Origin: JBFONV01 sp040779335
GTDB taxonomy: Bacteria; Pseudomonadota; Gammaproteobacteria; Enterobacterales; Alteromonadaceae
Assembly: GCA_040779335.1 (NCBI GenBank)
Contig: JBFONV010000005.1
Coordinates: 62,001-126,000 of the forward strand
Direction: 5' to 3'
Length of the DNA: 64,000 nucleotides
Below, piece by piece: positions 55,499 through 61,330 of this stretch. Each line of letters begins with the position of its first letter. Position 1 is the stretch's first letter. A model generated the notes under the pieces. The model was given only the letters and a program-made list of their open reading frames with translations. It was not told the origin of the DNA and searched no databases. The translations under genes were made by a program, and so were the position numbers.

Positions 55499-57772
55499 AT
55501 GAAAATTGGGATCATTGTTGGTACCCGTCCAGAAATAATAAAAATGGCTCCAGTAATCAGAGAATGTCAGAAAAGGGATATACCCTATTTTATCATTCAC
55601 TCTAATCAACATTACTCCAAGGAAATGGACAGTATTTTTTTTGAAGAGCTACATTTACCCGCTCCTCATTATAATCTTGGCGTAGGCTCAGGATTGCACA
55701 GTAACCAAACAGGTAACATTTTAATTAAAATGGAACCTATATTATTAAAAGAAAAACCTGATGTGGTATTAGTCCAAGGTGACACGAATACTGTGTTGGC
55801 AGGTGCTTTAGCGGCATCTAAATTAAATATAAAAGTAGGTCATATTGAAGCCGGTTTAAGAAGTTACGACCGCACCATGCCTGAAGAAACCAACCGGATA
55901 ATGACTGACCATATTAGTGAATACTTATTTGCTGTAGGCCCAAATCAAGAAAGAATACTAAAATCAGAAGGTATTCCCACGGAGAAAATTCATACGGTTG
56001 GTAATACAGTCTCTGATTCATTATTTCAGCATTTAGAAATTTCAGCCGCTCAAAGCACAATATTGTCCGATTTAGCATTATCACCACAAGACTACTTTTT
56101 AGTAACAGCTCATCGCGCATCTAATGTCGATATCCCATCAAATCTACTCGAGTTGTTGAACCTGTTTAATGAAATGCATAACCACTATTCACACACTATT
56201 GTTTGGCCTATTCATCCAAGAACACAAGCAAAAATAAAAGAGTTCAACATTCAGGTACCTAGTTATTTAAAACTCATTGCCCCCGTCGGCTATTTAGATT
56301 TCATTCAATTACAAAAAAACGCCAAGCTAATTTTAACCGATTCTGGCGGCATTCAAGAAGAAGCCTGTTTATTAGGTGTGCCGTCCTTAACCTTGCGTGA
56401 AAACACTGAACGCCCTGAAGCCGTAGAGGTTGGTGCCAGTGAGTTAGTGGGTCGAAATGCTGAAAAAGCAGTAAAAGCGGCAAAGCAATGGTTAAGCAAA
56501 AGCGATTTCTCTTGGAGCAACCCATTTGGTGATGGCCATGTAGCTGAATATATATTAGATGTTATTGCTAAAGATTTTAACGACGAGCAAACAAATGAAA
56601 TAACAGCTAAGAATGAAACTATTGCCGTTATAGGTATGGGCTATATGGGATTACCAATTGCAAGTTTATTGGCTAACGCTGGCTACTCGGTAACAGGCGT
56701 AGACCTAAACAGTGATAAAGTTGCTGCAATTAACAATTCAGAATGTCCATTTGATGAAGTCGGGTTGCCTGAATTAATTAACAAAGTTGTTTCACAAGGT
56801 TTTTTAAGAGCATCAACAGTGATTCCTTCTAGTGATACTTACCTTGTTGCAGTCCCTACCCCACATCACAATGGAAAGTGTGATAGAAGCTATGTTTTTT
56901 CCGCTGCAGACGCGATAGCCAAAGTTGCCAAAAGCGGGCAAACAGTTATTGTAGAATCGACCATTTCTCCACAAACCAGCATGGCCGTGGCTGAACGTTT
57001 TCAACAAGCAGGGTTGAATGTTGATGTTGTTCATTGTCCAGAAAGAGCAATTCCAGGACAAACACTACATGAACTTGTTAATAACGATCGTATTATAGGC
57101 GCTGAAAATGCTATCGCTCAGCAAAAAGTCAAAGATATCTATGAGAGCTTTGTTAAGGGTGAGGTTTTCCTAACCGATTTAACCACAGCAGAATGCATAA
57201 AATTAGTCGAAAACACATCACGAGATGTAGGTATTGCTTTTGCTAATGAATTAGCTCAAATTTGCGAAGAATTGCATGTTGACGTTTATAGAGTGATCGA
57301 ACTTGCAAATCGTCATCCGCGTGTAAACGTATTAACGCCAGGTCCCGGTGTAGGTGGACACTGCATCCCAATTGATCCGTGGTTTTTAGTCGAGAACACT
57401 CAAACCGGTGATTTAGTGCGTCTGGCACGAAAAATTAACGACGAACGCCCAATCATCATTGCAAATAAAGTAAATGATCTTGCACAAAGTAAGCGAGCCA
57501 AAAAAATTGTATTAATGGGGGTTGCGTACAAACCTAACGTAGATGACTGTAGAGAGACGCCAGCCGAGCCAATACTAAAACAACTAACCTCGTTGGGTTA
57601 TGAAGTTAAATATCACGATCCTCATGTTGCACAATGGCACTGCCCGCGTATTCAAAAAATCACAGAAATTGACGAATGGGCTGATATAAAAGTGCTTGTA
57701 ACTGCCCATGATGACTATAAAAACCTATCAGTCGCAGATAATATGTTCGATGCCTGCGGTTTGTTAAAATAG
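55499..57772 (+). CDS. Fused UDP-GlcNAc 2-epimerase / UDP-ManNAc dehydrogenase
   Basis: 757 residues with two complete enzymes. Residues 1-360 are a WecB-type non-hydrolysing UDP-GlcNAc 2-epimerase (GTRPEIIKMAP, QGDTNTVLAG, GHIEAGLRS, DSGGIQEEA at 281-289). After a short linker (about 360-373) residues 374-757 form a WecC-type dehydrogenase (VIGMGYMGLP, PGPGVGGHCIPIDPW with catalytic Cys622, GVAYKPNVDDCRETP). Together they turn UDP-GlcNAc into UDP-ManNAcA. No frameshift and no stop at the junction. wecB and wecC are normally separate genes. Confidence 0.93.
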   Translation: MKIGIIVGTRPEIIKMAPVIRECQKRDIPYFIIHSNQHYSKEMDSIFFEELHLPAPHYNLGVGSGLHSNQTGNILIKMEPILLKEKPDVVLVQGDTNTVLAGALAASKLNIKVGHIEAGLRSYDRTMPEETNRIMTDHISEYLFAVGPNQERILKSEGIPTEKIHTVGNTVSDSLFQHLEISAAQSTILSDLALSPQDYFLVTAHRASNVDIPSNLLELLNLFNEMHNHYSHTIVWPIHPRTQAKIKEFNIQVPSYLKLIAPVGYLDFIQLQKNAKLILTDSGGIQEEACLLGVPSLTLRENTERPEAVEVGASELVGRNAEKAVKAAKQWLSKSDFSWSNPFGDGHVAEYILDVIAKDFNDEQTNEITAKNETIAVIGMGYMGLPIASLLANAGYSVTGVDLNSDKVAAINNSECPFDEVGLPELINKVVSQGFLRASTVIPSSDTYLVAVPTPHHNGKCDRSYVFSAADAIAKVAKSGQTVIVESTISPQTSMAVAERFQQAGLNVDVVHCPERAIPGQTLHELVNNDRIIGAENAIAQQKVKDIYESFVKGEVFLTDLTTAECIKLVENTSRDVGIAFANELAQICEELHVDVYRVIELANRHPRVNVLTPGPGVGGHCIPIDPWFLVENTQTGDLVRLARKINDERPIIIANKVNDLAQSKRAKKIVLMGVAYKPNVDDCRETPAEPILKQLTSLGYEVKYHDPHVAQWHCPRIQKITEIDEWADIKVLVTAHDDYKNLSVADNMFDACGLLK

Positions 57773-57791
57773 TATTTTATCATTTCAATAT

Positions 57792-57823
57792 GGGGCAGTA
57801 AGGCCAGATTTACTGCCCCTTTT
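57792..57823 (+). terminator. Terminator after the fused wecBC-like gene
   Basis: 10-bp perfect stem GGGGCAGTAA / TTACTGCCCC (57792-57801 and 57810-57819), 8-nt loop, TTTT tail, 20 bp past the stop. Confidence 0.9.
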
Positions 57824-57962
57824 CACTCTAGTCAAATTTAAGCCAATTTGTTAAAACTAATTCAAAATATTCGCTATATTTAATTTAAGCGTTTACTTCT
57901 TTTAATTAAATGCACCAATCCAAAGAAATTTTTCAAATTTTTAACTGCACGTAGGACATTTT

Positions 57963-58817
57963 ATGTTTGATTACAACAAAGCATTTTCAAGGAATATCGG
58001 CTGGGTTACTGAAGAAGAGCAGCAAAAATTAAAAAACAAACGAGTAGCCATTGCTGGCGCTGGTGGCGTAGGTGGCGTGCATCTATTAACACTTGCGCGG
58101 TTAGGTGCCAGCAATTTTAACATCTCTGATTTTGACGATTTTGAAGTACATAATTTTAATCGTCAATCTGGTGCCTTTATGTCAACACTTGGCGAACAAA
58201 AGGTAGATGTAATGGAACGAATGGCTAAAGATATTAACCCTGAATCAGACATCAAATCATTTCCTGAAGGGATTTTTGAACATAATGTTGATGAATTTTT
58301 AAAGGACGTTGATTTATACGTCGATGCACTGGACTTTTTTGCCTTACAGGCAAGGAAAACTGTTTTCAAAAAGTGTTATGAAAAAAACATACCGGTCATA
58401 ACCGCCGCCCCCCTTGGCATGGGCTGCGCTTTTTTATGTTTTATGCCCGGCAAAATGACCTATGAAGAATATTTTCGCTTTGAAGATAAAAAGACAGAAG
58501 AAGAGCAACTGATTCAATTTCTTATAGGATTATCTCCTGCGATGTTGCAACGAAACTACCTTGTTGATGAATCTAGAGTGAGCTTTAAAGAAAAACGAGG
58601 TCCATCAACACCTATGGCGGTAAACCTTTGTGCCGGAATTGCAGAAACGTATGCTCTCAAGATATTACTCAATAGAGGTCCTATTGTTTGTGCTCCTCGT
58701 GGCTTGCATTTCGATGCCTACAGGAACAAGTTTGTTAAGACATGGCGCCCTTTTGGCAATGCCGGGATTTTACCGAAAATAATGTTCAAGATAGCCAAAA
58801 AAGTCGTTGCTAAATAG
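57963..58817 (+). CDS. Stand-alone E1-like (ThiF family) adenylyltransferase
   Basis: 284 residues. Nucleotide loop GAGGVGG (32-38), DFDDFEVHNFNRQ (56-68, with the Arg and Asn of E1-like active sites), Lys80 and the Asp pair around 121-124. These predict an active ATP-dependent adenylating enzyme. The CxxC zinc pairs of MoeB/ThiF are absent and no fused rhodanese or nitroreductase domain is present. No gene for a ubiquitin-like ThiS/MoaD partner is adjacent, so it may activate a small acid or peptide C-terminus. It has its own upstream region and a terminator. Confidence 0.85.
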   Translation: MFDYNKAFSRNIGWVTEEEQQKLKNKRVAIAGAGGVGGVHLLTLARLGASNFNISDFDDFEVHNFNRQSGAFMSTLGEQKVDVMERMAKDINPESDIKSFPEGIFEHNVDEFLKDVDLYVDALDFFALQARKTVFKKCYEKNIPVITAAPLGMGCAFLCFMPGKMTYEEYFRFEDKKTEEEQLIQFLIGLSPAMLQRNYLVDESRVSFKEKRGPSTPMAVNLCAGIAETYALKILLNRGPIVCAPRGLHFDAYRNKFVKTWRPFGNAGILPKIMFKIAKKVVAK

Positions 58818-58875
58818 AGTATCCAACAAGAATATTTATATAAAAGATTATATTAACCCCTATTATTAATTACAA

Positions 58876-58903
58876 AAAAGCGATAGATATATCTATCGCT
58901 TTT
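58876..58903. terminator. Palindromic terminator after the ThiF gene
   Basis: A perfect 28-bp palindrome with A and T ends (GCGATAGAT core), 58 bp after the ThiF stop. Symmetric, so it could serve both strands. The IS3 left end starts 11 bp later. Confidence 0.75.
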
Positions 58904-58914
58904 ATAAAAATATT

Positions 58915-59016
58915 TGACCAGTCCTAAATAAGGTTGACACTTTTCAACATAGATATTGGAGAGTGTGACCAGTCCTAAATAAGGTTGACACTTTTCAACG
59001 TAGATATTGGAGAGTG
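58915..59016 (+). repeat. Tandem duplication of the IS3 left end (2 x 51 bp)
   Basis: Copies at 58915-58965 and 58966-59016 differ at one base (A or G at unit position 35, 58949/59000). Each begins with the IS terminal TGACC and includes the inverted repeat and the orfA ribosome-binding site. The second copy directly precedes the orfA ATG. Confidence 0.97.
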
Positions 59017-59018
59017 TA

Positions 59019-59471
59019 ATGAATTCAACGACTAAACGAACTCAAAAAGATTATTCAATCGCCTTTAAATTAGGTGTTGTAGAGCAAGTTGAAAAAGGTG
59101 AATTAACCTACAAACAAGCACAAGATAGATACGGAATTCAAGGTTGTTCAACCGTATTAATTTGGCTTCGCAAGCATGGTCGACTAGATTGGTCTAAAGG
59201 AACACCTGTTTTCTTAACCAGAGGCTTTGCTATGACCCAGTCCCAATTACCTCAAACACCTGAGCAGCGTATTAAAGAATTAGAGCAGCAATTAGCTGAC
59301 AGTCAGCTTAAAGCGCAGTTCTTTGAAGCCGTCGTCAATGTGCTCGAAACCGATAACGGAGTGGTATTACAAAAAAGCAGAAAGAGCAGTTATCCAACAA
59401 AAAACGGTAACGACTTTAAGCGTCACCAAAGCGTGTGCTTTTATTGGTATCACAAGACAAGCGTATTATAA
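59019..59471 (+). CDS. IS3 transposase OrfA, probably frameshifted
   Basis: HTH-type OrfA: SIAFKLGVVEQVEKGELTYKQAQDRYGIQG, then a leucine-zipper region (RIKELEQQLADSQLKAQFFEAV). The true start is the ATG at 59019 after GGAGAG. After the A6 run at 59371-59376 the reading turns into sequence that is only an out-of-frame image of orfB. With one more A the frame would end QKKQKEQLSNKKR-stop, a natural OrfA ending, and orfB would then be in the canonical -1 frame. Confidence 0.8.
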   Translation: MNSTTKRTQKDYSIAFKLGVVEQVEKGELTYKQAQDRYGIQGCSTVLIWLRKHGRLDWSKGTPVFLTRGFAMTQSQLPQTPEQRIKELEQQLADSQLKAQFFEAVVNVLETDNGVVLQKSRKSSYPTKNGNDFKRHQSVCFYWYHKTSVL

Positions 59472-60222
59472 ACAATGTATTGCTCAAGCTCAGCGCGATA
59501 AACACGAACAACGTGTTCTTGCGTTTGTTGTTGATGAACGGCGCTTTCAACCGAGAATTGGTACGCGCAAGCTAAAGTATTTACTGTCATTACAACACCT
59601 GTTTATCGGTCGTGATAGGTTGTTTAAACTACTTGCTTCCTACCACCTGCTTGTTTCACGACAGCGCGCTTATCATAAAACCACGCAGAGTCGTCATCGC
59701 TTTACTTGCCATCCTAACTTAGTTAAAGAGGGATTAACTCCTCAACAGCCTGAGCAGCTGTGGGTTGCAGATATCACTTACTTACCCACGGTTGCAGGCA
59801 ATACCTATTTGAGCTTAGTCACCGATGCTTATTCAAGAAAAGTTGTTGGATACCATGTTGATGACAACATGAGAGTTGACACTGTTAAACAAGCGTTTCA
59901 AAAAGCATTAAGACAGCGAAAAACCAATAACACCTTAGTGCATCATTCCGATAGAGGCGTGCAATATTGTGCGAATGAATATCAACAGCTCCATCAACAA
60001 TACCACGTTAAATGTTCGATGACTGATGGCTATGATTGTTATCAAAATGCGTTAGCGGAGCGTATAAACGGTATTTTGAAAAATGAATACTTGTTGATAA
60101 AGCCTAATGACTTGAAGGAAGCTAGGAAAATGGTTGAAGAGTCAGTGATGATATATAATCAACGAAGGCCACATTCCGCCTTAAAATACAAAACGCCCGA
60201 TGAAGTACATCAGGCGTTTTAG
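59323..60222 (+). CDS. IS3 transposase OrfB (DDE integrase domain)
   Basis: DDE catalytic residues in VADITYL, HHSDRGVQY and NALAERINGILKNE; HTH segment KACAFIGITRQAYY near the start. In the present sequence it is in the +1 frame relative to orfA, not the usual -1. The only start in frame near its 5' end is a TTG at 59323, so normal production would be as an OrfA-OrfB fusion by frameshifting around 59371. The catalytic core is intact. Confidence 0.9.
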   Translation: MKPSSMCSKPITEWYYKKAERAVIQQKTVTTLSVTKACAFIGITRQAYYKQCIAQAQRDKHEQRVLAFVVDERRFQPRIGTRKLKYLLSLQHLFIGRDRLFKLLASYHLLVSRQRAYHKTTQSRHRFTCHPNLVKEGLTPQQPEQLWVADITYLPTVAGNTYLSLVTDAYSRKVVGYHVDDNMRVDTVKQAFQKALRQRKTNNTLVHHSDRGVQYCANEYQQLHQQYHVKCSMTDGYDCYQNALAERINGILKNEYLLIKPNDLKEARKMVEESVMIYNQRRPHSALKYKTPDEVHQAF

Positions 60223-60274
60223 ATCAAAATGTGTCAACCCATACTAGGACGGGTCAATCGTTAGAGCTAATAAA

Positions 60275-61171
60275 TTATGCTTTTCTTCTACGAGCGGTAG
60301 CACCTAAGCCTAACAACCCTAAACCTAATATCGCTAAAGTTGATGGCTCTGGTACATTCACTGCTCGAACCGCAAATTCAGCTTTAAGGAAGTTACTTTG
60401 ACCCTCTCTAGTAACCAAACCAAATACAGTACCTAAAGGTCCTAAATTAATTGGTTCCAAGCCACTTAAACGAGTGATGATTTGATAATCTGTATGATAG
60501 ATAGATTCATCAACAACGCCAGTCAAGTCCATACCAATAGCAACGTCAACATAGTCAGCGCCAGCACCAACAACAACAGCACCAGAAGCATTACTAATTA
60601 AGAACGCATCATCAGGACAATAAGGGCCTTCACCAACTGGGCACCCGTTATTTGTCTCGTCAAACGCAACAGAAAAATCAATCTCAGGCGCTTTAAATAA
60701 ACCACTGTTCAATTCAGGAGCAGAAAGATGCAAGGCATCTAAAATATTGATACCATTTAAAGCCGCGTTAGCCAATAAAATAGAGAAGTTATCATGTCTC
60801 ATTGAAGTACCGTCAGCAAAAAGCAATGGCCCCCATATGGTTGTATCTACAATACCTTCAAGACGTGATGTATCATCACCCGCTTCATTTGCAAACTCCA
60901 AACAACTTGAGTTTTGTCCTTCTCCCCAGCAGACATGATCTTCGATACCGGTTAAAGAACCATAAACATCAGGCGTAGCCCCTTCAATAATAGAAGCTGA
61001 ACCATCAGATGAAGAACCATCAAGTGTTTGAGTGCCAGTACCTGCATCGTATGTCGGGTTAGCAAAGCCGGCTTCATTGATGTAACTCCAATCATCAATT
61101 ACGACATAACCCGCATTTGCAACACTAGACGCTAAAAACATTCCAGCTGCAAGGAATAGTGATTTTTTCAT
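60275..61171 (-). CDS. PEP-CTERM sorted exported protein, THxN-like
   Basis: 298 residues: signal peptide (about 1-20, cut after ANA), an extracellular domain and a C-terminal sorting signal with VPEPST at 273-278, a hydrophobic stretch and RRRK at 294-297. The body resembles THxN-family PEP-CTERM proteins: SMRHDNFSI in place of the THxN motif, a Cys pair in GCPVGEGPYCPDD and FGLVTREGQSN ahead of the tail. Exosortase would cleave it at the PEP region for attachment or release. AAGGA ribosome-binding site and a sigma-54 promoter candidate upstream. The IS3 right end is 18 bp past its stop. Confidence 0.92.
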   Translation of the reverse strand: MKKSLFLAAGMFLASSVANAGYVVIDDWSYINEAGFANPTYDAGTGTQTLDGSSSDGSASIIEGATPDVYGSLTGIEDHVCWGEGQNSSCLEFANEAGDDTSRLEGIVDTTIWGPLLFADGTSMRHDNFSILLANAALNGINILDALHLSAPELNSGLFKAPEIDFSVAFDETNNGCPVGEGPYCPDDAFLISNASGAVVVGAGADYVDVAIGMDLTGVVDESIYHTDYQIITRLSGLEPINLGPLGTVFGLVTREGQSNFLKAEFAVRAVNVPEPSTLAILGLGLLGLGATARRRKA

Positions 61172-61216
61172 AATAAATCCTTTAAAAACATAAAAAGTGT
61201 AAACTTAACCAAATAA

Positions 61217-61232
61217 AGCACATAATATGCCA
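61217..61232 (-). promoter_or_regulatory. Sigma-54 (-24/-12) promoter candidate for the PEP-CTERM gene
   Basis: On the minus strand the site reads TGGCATATTATGTGCT, matching TGGCAYR-N4-TTGCW except for one base in the -12 part. GG and GC have the correct 10-bp spacing. The predicted start of transcription (about 61206) leaves a 35-nt leader with an AAGGA site before the ATG at 61171. PEP-CTERM genes are known targets of RpoN with PrsK/PrsR, which supports the assignment. Confidence 0.65.
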
Positions 61233-61330
61233 ATAATAAAAAACATTTATAAATCAATATATTGCAAATTCATGAATTTAAATAGATCACGTTAGTGTAA
61301 AAAAAACAGACATCTATTTAGCGCGTTCAT

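Larger units (their letters stand above)
58966..60256 (+). mobile_element. IS3-family insertion sequence
   Basis: About 1.29 kb (or 1.34 kb if the outer left-end copy is counted). Terminal inverted repeats of about 30 bp: left TGACCAGTCCTA..., right end (read on the minus strand) TGACCCGTCCTA..., both with GGTTGACAC near position 18. Two overlapping ORFs: HTH orfA and DDE orfB. The flanks (ATT on the left of 58915, ATC on the right of 60256) do not form a clear 3-bp target duplication. Inserted between the ThiF gene and the PEP-CTERM gene. Confidence 0.93.

Noticed and set aside
58934..58965. TTGACA-based promoter in each 51-bp repeat
   Set aside because: A good -35 hexamer is present, but no acceptable -10 lies 16-18 bp downstream.
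58912..60259. Three-base target duplication around the IS3 element
   Set aside because: Left ATT and right ATC do not match, and no duplication appears if the inner left end is used.
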